Source of the DNA: Mucilaginibacter sp.
GTDB lineage: Bacteria; Bacteroidota; Bacteroidia; Sphingobacteriales; Sphingobacteriaceae
Length of the DNA: 64,000 nucleotides
Assembly (NCBI GenBank): GCA_028288025.1
Contig: JAQBOM010000009.1
Coordinates: 1-64,000, forward strand
Direction: 5' to 3'
In this document: positions 45,475 through 54,948 of the stretch, in pieces
How positions within the stretch are numbered: the first letter of the stretch is position 1
Layout: each line of letters opens with the position of its first letter
Notes under the pieces: model-generated
Told to the model about the DNA's origin: nothing
Databases searched by the model: none
The model's input: only the letters and a program-made list of their open reading frames with translations
Translations under genes and position numbers: made by a program

Positions 45475-45867
45475 TCAGGGAATAACCGGCTTGTTTGTGA
45501 ATATCGGGCTGTAGTATTTACGGTAGGCAATGCCTAAAAACAAATGCATCAGCAGCATTAATGCCCCCAATGGCAGGCCTGAAGGCGCCAGGAAGGCGTG
45601 AAACAAAAAGATGTTGACCGTTATGGGAAACAGCAGCAGCAGGAAAAATGTAGTGTAACGGTTGATCAGTAAGAAAAGCCCGCCTGCCGTTTCGATAACT
45701 TTCATGTACGGGAAAAAATAACCGGCGCCAAAAAGGCCGCCCGAAAAAGCCCCGGCTTTGCCGGTGGGCTGGGCCGTCATGGGCATGAAGTGAAAGAAAA
45801 AGTTTAACCCGAATACCAGGAAGATCAGTCCCAGCAACGAGCGGATGATGATGACCGCGATTTTCAT
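45475..45867 (-). CDS. DoxX-family membrane protein
   Basis: A 130-residue protein with four hydrophobic helices in the DoxX arrangement (VIIIRSLLGLIFLVFGLNFF, KVIETAGGLFLLINRYTTFF and two more). DoxX-like proteins take part in quinone-linked or sulfur redox complexes in the inner membrane; a specific role cannot be inferred. Its end is next to the terminator of the beta-helix gene. Confidence 0.82.
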   Translation of the reverse strand: MKIAVIIIRSLLGLIFLVFGLNFFFHFMPMTAQPTGKAGAFSGGLFGAGYFFPYMKVIETAGGLFLLINRYTTFFLLLLFPITVNIFLFHAFLAPSGLPLGALMLLMHLFLGIAYRKYYSPIFTNKPVIP

Positions 45868-46050
45868 AATGCAATATTTTTATTATTTATTAAATAGAAG
45901 CGTTGGCGAAATGTTTTGAAAAATTAATGCTGTGTGCGTACCGGGGCGCTTTTGTGACACTATAATGAACACAGGCGGCGCTGAAGGAGCGGCCGGAGCA
46001 AGGCCGATTTACTGCAAGCAGAGGGCTCCAATGCAGCTAATTTTTATTTT

Positions 46051-46137
46051 GCTGACAAGATTTTGTCGGTGTATCAGCTGTATCTCTCAAAAATTGATAC
46101 ACTGACAAATGGATGTCAGTGTTCTAATTTTTGAGAG
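46051..46137. repeat. Overlapping hairpins with alternative pairing
   Basis: CTCTCAAAAATTGATACACTGACA (starting 46084) can pair with the RC-related segment ending at 46137 at about 21-22 of 24 bases, around a six-base loop. A segment of the left arm, TGATACACTGACAA (46095-46108), can instead pair with TTGTCGGTGTATCA (46063-46076) at 13 of 14 bases. The two hairpins exclude each other. The region lies just past the SDR stop codon. Confidence 0.65.
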
Positions 46138-46161
46138 GCCTTATGAAATGTTTTGCCTGAT

Positions 46162-46971
46162 CTATTTTATGCCGTAATGATCGTTCATCAGCTTCTCGAA
46201 CAAACCGCCGGGCAGTATATGTTTTAAGGTTGCGGCAATGGTTTGGCCAAAAGCGCCTACCAGGTACCGGTGCGCCGGGCTGGAAGATTCAACGATCTGG
46301 CAAAGCTTTTTGCCGATCACTTCGGGATTGGCGCCAACGCTTTCATCTTTTTCCATGCTGGCCACGGCTGAGTTATATTCTTTCTCCAGCATTTCGTTTT
46401 TGATCGGGAATCTAACCTTTTCGCGGTTTTGGGTAAAATCAGATTTAAAGTCGCCGGGATTGATCAGCACCACTTTAATGCCGGTATTGCGCAGTTCCAT
46501 CCGCAAGCTCTGCGAATAACCTTCAATGGCATATTTAGATGCACTATACATACTTTGGTATGGCAAGCCGAATAGCCCCGCCAGCGAACTCATATTTACT
46601 ACCAAACCCTGCCTGGCCTCTATCATTTTTGGAATTACTTCGCTGCTCACGCGCACCACGCCAAAAAAGTTTACTTCGAATTGCTTCTTTGCGCTTTCAA
46701 CAGGCATGGCATAAGCCGGGCCTGTTATGCCGTTGCCGGCATTATTAACCAACACATCAATGTGGCCTTCGGCTTTTATAATTTTGTCTACGGCTGCCTT
46801 TACTGACACATCATCGGTAACATCCATTTCAATCGGTTTAAAAGAAACAGACTGTATACGCTTAATATCGCGTGACGAGCCGTAAACGGTATGCCCTTTT
46901 GCCTGGAGCGCAGTGGCGCAGGCTAAACCTATTCCGGATGAAGCACCGGTTACGAGAATTACTTTTTTCAT
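46162..46971 (-). CDS. Short-chain dehydrogenase/reductase
   Basis: A 269-residue classical SDR. The NAD(P) turn VTGASSGIGLACATALQ is at the N terminus, then NNAGNGITGPA, VVNMSSLAGLFGLPYQSMYS and YSASKYAIEG with catalytic Ser/Tyr/Lys. KVVLINPGDFKSD is the family PG motif. It is cytoplasmic and likely acts on alcohol or ketone substrates; specificity unknown. It stands alone with a -7-like box 39 bases upstream. Confidence 0.92.
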   Translation of the reverse strand: MKKVILVTGASSGIGLACATALQAKGHTVYGSSRDIKRIQSVSFKPIEMDVTDDVSVKAAVDKIIKAEGHIDVLVNNAGNGITGPAYAMPVESAKKQFEVNFFGVVRVSSEVIPKMIEARQGLVVNMSSLAGLFGLPYQSMYSASKYAIEGYSQSLRMELRNTGIKVVLINPGDFKSDFTQNREKVRFPIKNEMLEKEYNSAVASMEKDESVGANPEVIGKKLCQIVESSSPAHRYLVGAFGQTIAATLKHILPGGLFEKLMNDHYGIK

Positions 46972-47009
46972 TGCTTAAGTTTTGGTTGATTAAAGCGGTC
47001 GTAAAAATG

Positions 47010-47017
47010 CAAATTTA
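47010..47017 (-). promoter_or_regulatory. Candidate -7 promoter element for the SDR gene
   Basis: Minus-strand TAAATTTG matches TAnnTTTG, 39 bases before the start codon. Confidence 0.38.
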
Positions 47018-47051
47018 TACGGATGCAAAGAAATTGTTTTTAAATAGCCGT

Positions 47052-48935
47052 CTATAGATTGTCATCCATTACCCTCACTTTCAAATAGCTTGGATTTGCT
47101 GACGAAGTATAAACCCTGTGCGTTGCCTTTTGGAAATCGGTATTCTTGGCTTTCATTATATTCTGGAATCGCTGTGTATTGCGATCGATAAGCGGGAACC
47201 ATGTGCTTTGTATTTGTACCATGATACGATGCCCTCTTTTAAATGTATGCAATATGTCCTGCAGCTCGAAATTTACCGGTGTCACTTTCCCGGGTACAAA
47301 GGGTTCAGGCTTGTCAAAGCCATTGCGGAATTTACCGCGCATAGCCTCGCTCCGCACCATCTGCTCATAATTTGACATGTAGACGTCTTTCCCGGTCCAC
47401 TGGTTGTTTTTCGCCGAATCGGGATATACATCAATTACTTTTACTATCCAATCCGCGTCGGTGCCGGTTGTAGATATTTTCAGGTTGGCCCAAATGTTCC
47501 CCGCAAGGGTAACATCTTTATCCAGTATGTCGGTTTGGTAAGTCAAAACGTCGGGCCTTCGCGCGGCAAAACGTTGGTCGCCCGTCATATATTCCCGTTT
47601 CATATCCAGGTCGATGGTGTTGATAAATGGTACCGGTTTATTGGGATCGGATACGAACTCGTCGAAAGAATTATTTACTGCTTTAGGTTGAGTGAACGAC
47701 AGTTTTCCACCAGGCAAAAGATAGATGTTCTTCTCAATCGTCTCCTTTGGCGGCCATACGTCGTAGTTTTTCCATTTATTAACGCCGGTTTCAAACGTCG
47801 ATATCTTTGGCAGGCTTATGTCCGTCCCTTTCAAGTAATGGCTGAAAAATGCGAATTCAATTTTCTCCCGGTAAAAAGGGCCGGTCGGCCCGCCAAAGTC
47901 AACATCGCCTAAATGGTCGCCGGGGCCGCGGGCCCAGCCACCGTGCACCCATGGGCCCATCGTAAAGTAAACAGGCGTAGACGGATTGTTTTTTGCCAAT
48001 ATTTTATAGGTATTTATGGCGCCATACAGGTCCTCGGCATCGTACCAGCCACCTGTGACCAATACAGCGGTTTTAATATCGTGCAAGTGATATAAAATGT
48101 TGCGGTCCTTCCAGTGCTGGTCGTAGTTTGGGTGGTCAAGCATTTCATTCCATAAGCGGATGGTATCCTTATAGTATTTATCGTTTGAGTTTTTTACCGA
48201 ACCCATATTGAGATAAAACGCATAACCGTCCTGCGTTCCATAATTGAGGCGCGAACCGGGACGCTGGGTAGGCTTGTCATCCTGCCGATTGGTAAAGCCG
48301 GGATAAAAACCAAAATTGGCAGCCAGCATAAAAGCGCCGTTATGAAAGGCATCGTCGCGGTACAAGTCGCCCATAGGCGCTTGCGGCGATGCCGCTACCA
48401 ACGCCGGGTGCCGGCTTAACAGCGAGGCCGTTGTAAAAAATCCGGGATAGGATATGCCCCATACGCCAACTTTGCCGGTATTACCAGATATGTTTTTTAT
48501 GAGCCAGTCGATGGTGTCATAAGTATCGGTACCTTCATCCACGTCATTTTTGGTTTTGTGGATTTCCTTTTCGGGTGTCATTTCTTCAAAAAGCCCCTCG
48601 CTCATCCAGCGCCCCCGTACGTCCTGGTAAACAAAAATATAGCCATCATGCAAAAATAATGATGACGGACCGAGGCTGGTTCTGTATTTATCTGCTCCAT
48701 AAGGCGCCACGCTATACGGTGTGCGGTCCATCATGATAGGATATTTTTTTGACTGGTCCTTCGGCACATATACCGACGTAAATAGTTTTTTCCCGTCGCG
48801 CATAGGTACCTGGTATTCAAATTTTTTGTAATTATCTTTTATATAAGCTGCATCGGAACTGCCTTGTCCAGGTTGAGCTGAAGAGGTGAACGCTAAAAGC
48901 ATACAGCTAAGCGCAATAAGAAAAAATGATTTCAT
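47052..48935 (-). CDS. CocE/NonD family alpha/beta hydrolase, secreted
   Basis: A 627-residue exported hydrolase with signal peptide MKSFFLIALSCMLLAFTSSA. The first two thirds are an alpha/beta-hydrolase of the X-Pro dipeptidyl-peptidase S15 type with nucleophile Ser162 in GISYPG; PMRDGKKLFTSVYVPKDQ and YQDVRGRWMSEG are typical early motifs. The last 200 residues form the jelly-roll domain (DVTLAGNIWANLKISTTGTD). Relatives cleave cocaine, glutaryl-cephalosporins or peptides; the natural substrate is unknown. Its start is 22 bases past the pgk terminator hairpin. Confidence 0.9.
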   Translation of the reverse strand: MKSFFLIALSCMLLAFTSSAQPGQGSSDAAYIKDNYKKFEYQVPMRDGKKLFTSVYVPKDQSKKYPIMMDRTPYSVAPYGADKYRTSLGPSSLFLHDGYIFVYQDVRGRWMSEGLFEEMTPEKEIHKTKNDVDEGTDTYDTIDWLIKNISGNTGKVGVWGISYPGFFTTASLLSRHPALVAASPQAPMGDLYRDDAFHNGAFMLAANFGFYPGFTNRQDDKPTQRPGSRLNYGTQDGYAFYLNMGSVKNSNDKYYKDTIRLWNEMLDHPNYDQHWKDRNILYHLHDIKTAVLVTGGWYDAEDLYGAINTYKILAKNNPSTPVYFTMGPWVHGGWARGPGDHLGDVDFGGPTGPFYREKIEFAFFSHYLKGTDISLPKISTFETGVNKWKNYDVWPPKETIEKNIYLLPGGKLSFTQPKAVNNSFDEFVSDPNKPVPFINTIDLDMKREYMTGDQRFAARRPDVLTYQTDILDKDVTLAGNIWANLKISTTGTDADWIVKVIDVYPDSAKNNQWTGKDVYMSNYEQMVRSEAMRGKFRNGFDKPEPFVPGKVTPVNFELQDILHTFKRGHRIMVQIQSTWFPLIDRNTQRFQNIMKAKNTDFQKATHRVYTSSANPSYLKVRVMDDNL

Positions 48936-48974
48936 AAAAAGGTATTAGGCTTTAAAAATACGGAATAAAATAAA

Positions 48975-48998
48975 AAAGCCCTGATTTAACAGGGCTTT
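48975..48998 (-). terminator. Intrinsic terminator of pgk
   Basis: On the minus strand AAAGCCCTG and CAGGGCTTT form a perfect 9-base stem with a 6-base loop, followed by TTTATTTTATT. It begins 24 bases after the pgk stop codon. Confidence 0.85.
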
Positions 48999-49021
48999 CA
49001 CAAAATCGTTACGTTAAGGGG

Positions 49022-50212
49022 TTATTCATTTATCGCCTTCACGCCGGGCAGTTCTTTACCTTCCATATATTCAAGTAAAGCACCACCACCTGTTGAAACA
49101 TAGCTTACATCGCCGGTGAAATTAAATTTGGCCACCGCAGCAGCAGAATCACCGCCGCCAATTAATGAAAAAGCGCCTTTTTCAGTAGCTTTTACTACTG
49201 CTTCAGCAATAGCTTTTGTACCTTCTTCAAACTTTTCCATTTCAAAAACTCCCATGGGACCATTCCATAAAATGGTTTTCGAAGTTTCTATTACCCTGGT
49301 GAACTCCGCTATCGAATCAGGGCCGATATCTAAACCCATCCATCCGTCTTTAATATTATCATTCTGCGCTTTATCAGTATTGGCGTCGTTTGAAAAATTA
49401 TCGGCTATTATTGAATCCGTTGGTAACAATAAATTCACGTGCTTTTCCTTTGCTTTTTTTATCAGGCTGATTGCCAGGTCAAGCTTATCTTCTTCAACCA
49501 GTGATTTCCCGATTTTGCCGCCCTGTGCTTTAGCAAATGTATAAGCCATCCCGCCGCCGATAATAATCGTATTAACCTTATCCAGCAACCGCTCTATCAG
49601 TTCTATCTTGTCGGATACTTTGGCACCGCCCATAATGGCGGTGAACGGTGTTGCCGGGTTGTTCAGCACCTTTTCGGCGTTTTGCAGCTCGGCAGCCATT
49701 AAGTAGCCAAAGTATTTGGCTTTAGGGAAAAATTGCGCAATAATGGCTGTGGACGCGTGCGCCCGGTGTGCAGTGCCAAACGCGTCGTTTACATAAATAT
49801 CACCCAGCTTTGATAGTTTTTCGGCAAAGTCCTTATCTCCTTTTTCTTCCTCTTTGTAAAAACGCAGATTTTCTAACAAAAGCACTTCGCCTTTTCCCAA
49901 TTCTTTGGCTTTTTTAACTGCATCCGGGCCAATGCAATCGTCAGCAAATTCAACCTGCTGGCCAAGCAGATCCGCCAGGTGCGGTACTACATGTTTCAAT
50001 GAATATTTTTCTTCGGGGCCGCCTTTTGGCCGGCCGAGGTGCGACATCAGTATCACCGAGCCGCCGTCTTTCAATATTTTTTTGATCGTTGGCAGCGCGG
50101 CTGTCATCCGGTTATCATCAGTAATATTATAATCCTTATCTAAGGGTACATTAAAGTCAACACGGATAAGCGCTTTTTTTCCGGCAAAACTAATTTGATC
50201 TATTGTTTTCAT
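49022..50212 (-). CDS. pgk: Phosphoglycerate kinase
   Basis: Glycolytic enzyme transferring phosphate from 1,3-bisphosphoglycerate to ADP. The 396-residue length is normal. Substrate and hinge motifs are visible: [12 protein letters not shown] at the start, [51 protein letters not shown] and the nucleotide-binding [15 protein letters not shown] with [16 protein letters not shown] at the end. It is downstream of a GNAT gene and gap on the same strand, and ends in a strong terminator. Confidence 0.98.
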   Translation of the reverse strand: MKTIDQISFAGKKALIRVDFNVPLDKDYNITDDNRMTAALPTIKKILKDGGSVILMSHLGRPKGGPEEKYSLKHVVPHLADLLGQQVEFADDCIGPDAVKKAKELGKGEVLLLENLRFYKEEEKGDKDFAEKLSKLGDIYVNDAFGTAHRAHASTAIIAQFFPKAKYFGYLMAAELQNAEKVLNNPATPFTAIMGGAKVSDKIELIERLLDKVNTIIIGGGMAYTFAKAQGGKIGKSLVEEDKLDLAISLIKKAKEKHVNLLLPTDSIIADNFSNDANTDKAQNDNIKDGWMGLDIGPDSIAEFTRVIETSKTILWNGPMGVFEMEKFEEGTKAIAEAVVKATEKGAFSLIGGGDSAAAVAKFNFTGDVSYVSTGGGALLEYMEGKELPGVKAINE

Positions 50213-50308
50213 AATTTCAGATAGAGGTAATTGCGGGGGGCCAAATTCAGCAATTAATTTTTAATTTGGAACGTAAAAATAAAAAGGTGTTTGCTGGTTG
50301 CTAAAATA

Positions 50309-50743
50309 TCATGATATCTTAACGTACAGTACATAATGCGGGCCTATACCCTGGACTTCAAATTCGGACGATATCTGCTCAAAACCCATATTTAAATAAA
50401 ACTGAAGAGCAGTTTTGCGTGCGTTGCACCACAGGTAATTTACTTTTTGACCCCTCAGGTAAACTATAGCAAAATTGAGTAATTGATTGCCTAAGCCATG
50501 TCCCCTGTATTCTTCTATGGTCGCCATTCCACGTAACTGAAAACCATCACCGGTATATGCACCGTAACTTCGCGGGTGAAATGATGCGATAGAAACCAAT
50601 TGGCCCCGCAGATATAAACCTAAATGAAAGGCGCCCGGTAATTTGTCAGTTGGAAACCTGCATTCATTTAACGTTAGCTTCCCCGGCCTTAATACTTGTT
50701 TACGGATAGGCAATACATCTTCAGCATCAACAAATTTTATCAT
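50309..50743 (-). CDS. GNAT-family N-acetyltransferase between gap and pgk
   Basis: A 144-residue GNAT protein. The acetyl-CoA loop is in RGMATIEEYRGHGLGNQLLN (R/Q-x-x-G-x-G/A type), with the C-terminal YLWCNARKTALQFYLNMGFE typical of the fold. Its ATG overlaps the gap stop codon (ATGA), so translation is coupled. Its position inside a glycolytic unit suggests a role linked to glycolysis, possibly modifying a protein or small amine, but no substrate can be read off. Confidence 0.87.
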   Translation of the reverse strand: MIKFVDAEDVLPIRKQVLRPGKLTLNECRFPTDKLPGAFHLGLYLRGQLVSIASFHPRSYGAYTGDGFQLRGMATIEEYRGHGLGNQLLNFAIVYLRGQKVNYLWCNARKTALQFYLNMGFEQISSEFEVQGIGPHYVLYVKIS

Positions 50744-51738
50744 GGCTGTAACCGGTTTATTTTTTCCACCAGGTCGGCCAGGCGGCTGGAATATCCCATC
50801 TCATTATCATACCAGCCAACTACTTTAACCAGGCCGCCTACGATTGAAGTAAGTTGGGCATCGAAAATACAGCTATGCGTGTTGCCGATTACATCAGTTG
50901 ATACGATGGGATCTTCAGTGTACTCCAAAATGTTTTTCATGTCGCCATCAGCTGCCAGTTTAAAGGCTAAATTAATAGCTTCAACAGTAGGCTGTTTTTT
51001 TAAGCTGCAGGTAAAGTCAGTTAATGAGCCGTTTAATACCGGTACGCGGATGCCGGCACCGCCAAGCCGGCCTTCTAAATGCGGAAAAATTGCAGTTATT
51101 GCTTTGGCTGCCCCGGTTGTGGTGGGAATAATAGATGCCGACGCTGCCCTTGCCCTCCGCAGATCTTTATGCGGCCCGTCATGCAGGTTCTGATCGCCGG
51201 TCATTGAATGTACTGTGGTAATATAGCCGTCAATAATTCCCCAGTTGTCATCCAAAATCTTTACCATGGCGGCAACGTTGTTGGTTGTGCATGATGCGTT
51301 CGACAAAATTGGCGACCGCAGATCAATAGAGTCTTCATTTACCCCTAATACCACCACAGGTACACTTTTATCGGTTGCAGGGGCTGAAATAATTACTTGT
51401 TTTGCGCCGGCTTCCAAATGAAGAGAGGCACCTTGTCTGGAGATAAATTTTCCAGTTGATTCAATAACAAGGTCGATGTCCAGGTCCTTCCATGGCAAGT
51501 CTGAAGGCTCTCGTTCGGCGAATACTTTTATAGTTTGACCATTTATGTATAAATGTTGCTGGTCAAAGTCAATTTTACCTTTAAAACTATGGTGAACGGA
51601 ATCGTATTTAAAAAGATGAGCAAGTGTGGTGGTGTCCGAAAGGTCGTTTATAGCTACTACTGTGATATCTGCCCTTTTTAATATGTTTCTTAAAAAAATC
51701 CGGCCAATCCGGCCAAATCCATTTATGGCAATCCTCAT
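50740..51738 (-). CDS. gap: Glyceraldehyde-3-phosphate dehydrogenase, type I
   Basis: NAD-dependent glycolytic enzyme forming 1,3-bisphosphoglycerate. 332 residues, as usual. The NAD-binding INGFGRIGRIFLRN opens the protein, the catalytic cysteine is in SNASCTTNNVAAMV, and the catalytic His lies in TVHSMTGDQNLHDGPHK; the C terminus has WYDNEMGYSSRL. The catalytic motif reads CTTNN rather than the usual CTTNC or CTTNS, a minor change. Overlap of 4 bases with the GNAT gene points to an operon gap-GNAT-pgk. Confidence 0.97.
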   Translation of the reverse strand: MRIAINGFGRIGRIFLRNILKRADITVVAINDLSDTTTLAHLFKYDSVHHSFKGKIDFDQQHLYINGQTIKVFAEREPSDLPWKDLDIDLVIESTGKFISRQGASLHLEAGAKQVIISAPATDKSVPVVVLGVNEDSIDLRSPILSNASCTTNNVAAMVKILDDNWGIIDGYITTVHSMTGDQNLHDGPHKDLRRARAASASIIPTTTGAAKAITAIFPHLEGRLGGAGIRVPVLNGSLTDFTCSLKKQPTVEAINLAFKLAADGDMKNILEYTEDPIVSTDVIGNTHSCIFDAQLTSIVGGLVKVVGWYDNEMGYSSRLADLVEKINRLQP

Positions 51739-51757
51739 TTTTCAGAATATAAGGGTG

Positions 51758-51765
51758 CAAATGTA
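51758..51765 (-). promoter_or_regulatory. Candidate -7 promoter element for gap
   Basis: Minus-strand TACATTTG matches TAnnTTTG, 19 bases before the gap start. No -33 TTTG is seen 19-21 bases upstream. Confidence 0.42.
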
Positions 51766-51829
51766 CTTAAATTAAGGCGAACAGGGAACCGAAGCACTAC
51801 CGTTTAATCCACGCTGCAGCCGCGTATAA

Positions 51830-52945
51830 TTACGAATTAACTTTTTTATATGTTAAACTGCCAGCGGCAAAACTTTCCCGTTCTTTTGAGCGAAGGAATA
51901 ATGTGATCATTCCGTTGAATACAAGATAAATAGCGACAATTAGGATGATGAGAATGGAATTGCTATAATTTCTGAGCAAAAGCACGAGCCCGATACAGAC
52001 AATATTAATACTTGTTAAAATCAGCGTGGTTTGTAAATGGTTAAAACCCAGCTTTAACATGCGGTGGTGAATATGATTGCGATCGGCTACAAAAGGCGAA
52101 ATGCCCTTTGCGATACGCAAAATAAAAACGCGTATCGTGTCAAAAATAGGACCTGCCAAAATAGCGAAGGTCAACGCAGGGACTGAATAAATTTCAGGAG
52201 AACTTCCGTTTATACTATTGTTTACCTCGATAAACTTTACAGCCATTACAGCTGTTATCAGTCCGATTAATAACGAACCTGTATCACCCATAAATATTTT
52301 GGCTGGCGTGATATTAAATCTCAAAAATCCGAGTATTGCGCCAACCATTGCTAATGAAACACCTGCTAATTCATATTTATGAATGTAGATGAATAACGCT
52401 ACAAAAGCGCCATTTGCAACAATACCTGTCGTAGCGGCTAAGCCATCAATGCCGTCGATCAGGTTAAAGGCGTTAACAATAAGTAAAATTATCAGAATCG
52501 ATAAACCAACACTTGCAAAGTACGACAAATCATTAACCCCAAATACACCATACATACTGGTGATTCTTATATCACCCAGTATAACCAGGATACAACAAAC
52601 AATAAATTGGATTAAAAACTTGGTACTTGAATTTACTCCGGAAAGATCATCCTTTATTCCCATTGAAAATAAAATGATACAGGCCGTGAGCAAATAATTG
52701 GTTGGCAGAGACTTATTGGTCATACAAAATAGCAGCGAAGTTATTGTGAAGCCAACAAAAATGGCAACTCCCCCAAGCCGCGGAATTCCGTGATCATGCT
52801 CCTTTCTGAAATGCCCAAGATCGTCATATAAATGGCGAGACCGCGCCACATGTAAAATTGATGGGATAGCAAATGACGTGATAAGAAAAGAAAAAATAAC
52901 TACAAAAATATAATAGATAAAAGTATAGGTATGTAAAAAATCCAT
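51830..52945 (-). CDS. WecA/TagO/MraY-family phospho-sugar transferase
   Basis: A 371-residue polytopic enzyme that transfers a sugar-1-phosphate from a UDP-sugar to undecaprenyl phosphate, starting glycan assembly at the inner membrane. The family aspartates are in MGIKDDL (residues 95-105), NLIDGIDGLAATTG and FMGDTGSLLIGL; the His motif ADRNHIHHRMLKLG is typical of WecA/TagO. About eleven helices are predicted. It probably initiates the polysaccharide built by the plus-strand locus, although it is transcribed from the opposite strand. Confidence 0.92.
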   Translation of the reverse strand: MDFLHTYTFIYYIFVVIFSFLITSFAIPSILHVARSRHLYDDLGHFRKEHDHGIPRLGGVAIFVGFTITSLLFCMTNKSLPTNYLLTACIILFSMGIKDDLSGVNSSTKFLIQFIVCCILVILGDIRITSMYGVFGVNDLSYFASVGLSILIILLIVNAFNLIDGIDGLAATTGIVANGAFVALFIYIHKYELAGVSLAMVGAILGFLRFNITPAKIFMGDTGSLLIGLITAVMAVKFIEVNNSINGSSPEIYSVPALTFAILAGPIFDTIRVFILRIAKGISPFVADRNHIHHRMLKLGFNHLQTTLILTSINIVCIGLVLLLRNYSNSILIILIVAIYLVFNGMITLFLRSKERESFAAGSLTYKKVNS

Positions 52946-53339
52946 AGTAAATTTATTAGGGGCTGATATACATGTACTTAAAACGTCTTAAAGATATACA
53001 TTCGTTTCATATTAATTAACAAAAAATTTGAAAAAAATTATACAATGATTAAATGCTAACTTATTTAGGTCGGCGTACTTGCCGTTTAAGAAACCTCTTT
53101 GTACATATGCGTCAACTTATTTATTGTCCATTCAAAAGTGAAACAGAATTTCATGCATCTCTAATTTTTCCGTTAATAGTAAGTCGGTAATATTCTTCGT
53201 CATATGCGAAAAAAATTGCCCGGTTTGTGAAGTGTATACGATTTCCCGGAGACTAATGTTGTGGGCTGTTTTGCCCTATACCAACAAAAACTACAGCAGA
53301 TTCTGCAAAACTATTTGCATTAAGCGTGCCAATGTTGTA
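52946..53339. other. Intergenic gap, no gene recognised
   Basis: 394 bases between the two minus-strand glycan genes. Some short frames exist but none looks coding. No repeat family or terminator hairpin was identified; the downstream GT2 gene may begin a separate transcript here. Confidence 0.6.
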
Positions 53340-54086
53340 TTAAAGAAACTGGAAGAGTTTTCGAAGAGGCTTACATACTAAGGTTAGTACCGGAAATAAA
53401 ATATTGTTGTTACGCATAGCCTTTGAGTCATTAGCGAATGCTTGTAAACGGTTCCTGTAGCTTTTATTGCTTATTCCGCCAATAGTCATTTTCACTATAA
53501 CTTTGTTAAGATGAAATGCGTTTATTCTATGCGTATGCATAAATCTAAGCATTAATTCGTAATCTGCGGCCGTACCATACTCAGGCTTATACTCACCAAA
53601 TTTTTTAAATAAACCGGCTTTGCAATAGAAAGTCGGGTGAGGTGGCATCCAACCCCAGTTAAACATTCCGTACGTGTAATCATCAGAACGCCATCTGCGA
53701 ATAACTTTCCCGCCGGGATTAACATAATCCAGATTGCCATAAACAATATCTGGATTATGTATTATAAATGCGTTTGCTATCGCATCTAATACGCTATTAT
53801 CGGCAAAGAAGTCGTCAGCATTAAGTGTGCCTATCACATCGCCGTGTGCCAATTTGATGCCTTTATTCATTGCATCATATATTCCGTTATCAGGTTCTGA
53901 CCGGAAAATGCTGATGTAGTTACTGTACCGGCTTATAATTTGCTTTGTTTTATCGGTTGAACAGGCATCAATAATTATATATTCAACATTTTTAAAATTT
54001 TGAGAAATTACTGATTCTATACAGCGTCCGATGGTAGTTTCGGCATTGTAAACTACGGTGATGAGCGAAATTTTTAAATCCTGCAC
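53340..54086 (-). CDS. GT2-family glycosyltransferase
   Basis: A 248-residue GT-A fold enzyme. KISLITVVYNAETTIGRCIE is the usual GT2 start, with IIIDACSTDKT, the acceptor-side NGIYDAMNKGI and the metal-binding DxD variant LNADDFF (Asp at 91-92 region). It has no membrane anchor. The sugar and acceptor are unknown, but the gene is directly divergent from the polysaccharide-export operon, so a role in the same glycan is likely. Confidence 0.9.
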   Translation of the reverse strand: MQDLKISLITVVYNAETTIGRCIESVISQNFKNVEYIIIDACSTDKTKQIISRYSNYISIFRSEPDNGIYDAMNKGIKLAHGDVIGTLNADDFFADNSVLDAIANAFIIHNPDIVYGNLDYVNPGGKVIRRWRSDDYTYGMFNWGWMPPHPTFYCKAGLFKKFGEYKPEYGTAADYELMLRFMHTHRINAFHLNKVIVKMTIGGISNKSYRNRLQAFANDSKAMRNNNILFPVLTLVCKPLRKLFQFL

Positions 54087-54121
54087 TTAGGAAATACACT
54101 ATTTATAGTCGCAAAATTATG

Positions 54122-54129
54122 TAAATTTG
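54122..54129 (+). promoter_or_regulatory. Candidate -7 promoter element for the polysaccharide operon
   Basis: TAAATTTG matches TAnnTTTG, 31 bases before the ATG of the Wza-like gene. The -33 element is not evident. Confidence 0.45.
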
Positions 54130-54159
54130 AAATCGATACCTAATTAATTAACAGTACTC

Positions 54160-54948
54160 ATGAATAAGTGCAATTTAGGCTATACTTTTTTAATTTTAGG
54201 AACGCTCCTTTTTTTTGCGTCCTGTTCTAATAAGCAGTATCAGGCTCTTTTTGAAAAAAAAAGAGCAATTTCCGATAGTTTATCCCAACCTACCGGGGGC
54301 AGTAGTACATATTACCGGATAAAACCACAGGATATTTTACAAATCAGGAATCTTCAGAACAGTAAAAACATTGCCGATCTGAATCCGGGTACAAATGGCG
54401 CTTTGCAGGGGGGCACCTCTGGTGGGATAGAAACGTTCCAGGTGGAAGACGATGGTACAATTGCATTAACTGGCTTAGGGCATGTAAAAGTTACAGGGCT
54501 TACAAGATTTGAGGCGCAAAAACTTATTGAGGACCTTTATCGTAAAACCTTTCTGAAAAATCCGGTAATTGAATTAAAAATCACAAATCTTAAGGTCACA
54601 ATATTTGGAGAGATAAAAACTCCCGGGGCTTTTCCTTTAACAAAGGACAAAACAACGCTGATTGAACTTATTGGCGAAGCTGGCGGGCTTACCGAAAGGG
54701 CGAATGAAGCAAATATTAAAATCATCCGGGGTAGCGAGAAAATTCCGAAGATAACTGAAATTGACCTTGGCAATATTGAATCGATTAATGATCCCAGGGC
54801 TGTGCTTCAAAACGGAGATATAATATATATAACTGAAAACAGGCGGGCCATACGCAATGATAAATTACAAAACTTTTCGTCGATCTTTCAACCCGCTATT
54901 TTGTTGTTTAATACCGCTTTGATCATTATCACGCTCATCCGTCATTAA
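54160..54948 (+). CDS. Wza-like outer-membrane polysaccharide export lipoprotein
   Basis: A 262-residue lipoprotein of the OPX family. Signal GTLLFFASC marks the lipidated Cys23. A polysaccharide-export domain (PF02563) spans about 48-145 (YRIKPQDILQIRNLQNSKNI, DGTIALTGLGHVKVTGLTRF), then an SLBB-type domain (VTIFGEIKTPGAFPLTKDKT), and a final hydrophobic helix ILLFNTALIIITLIRH. The stop abuts the start of the Wzc-like gene, as expected for a coupled export pair. It should form the outer-membrane part of the export channel. Confidence 0.93.
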   Translation: MNKCNLGYTFLILGTLLFFASCSNKQYQALFEKKRAISDSLSQPTGGSSTYYRIKPQDILQIRNLQNSKNIADLNPGTNGALQGGTSGGIETFQVEDDGTIALTGLGHVKVTGLTRFEAQKLIEDLYRKTFLKNPVIELKITNLKVTIFGEIKTPGAFPLTKDKTTLIELIGEAGGLTERANEANIKIIRGSEKIPKITEIDLGNIESINDPRAVLQNGDIIYITENRRAIRNDKLQNFSSIFQPAILLFNTALIIITLIRH

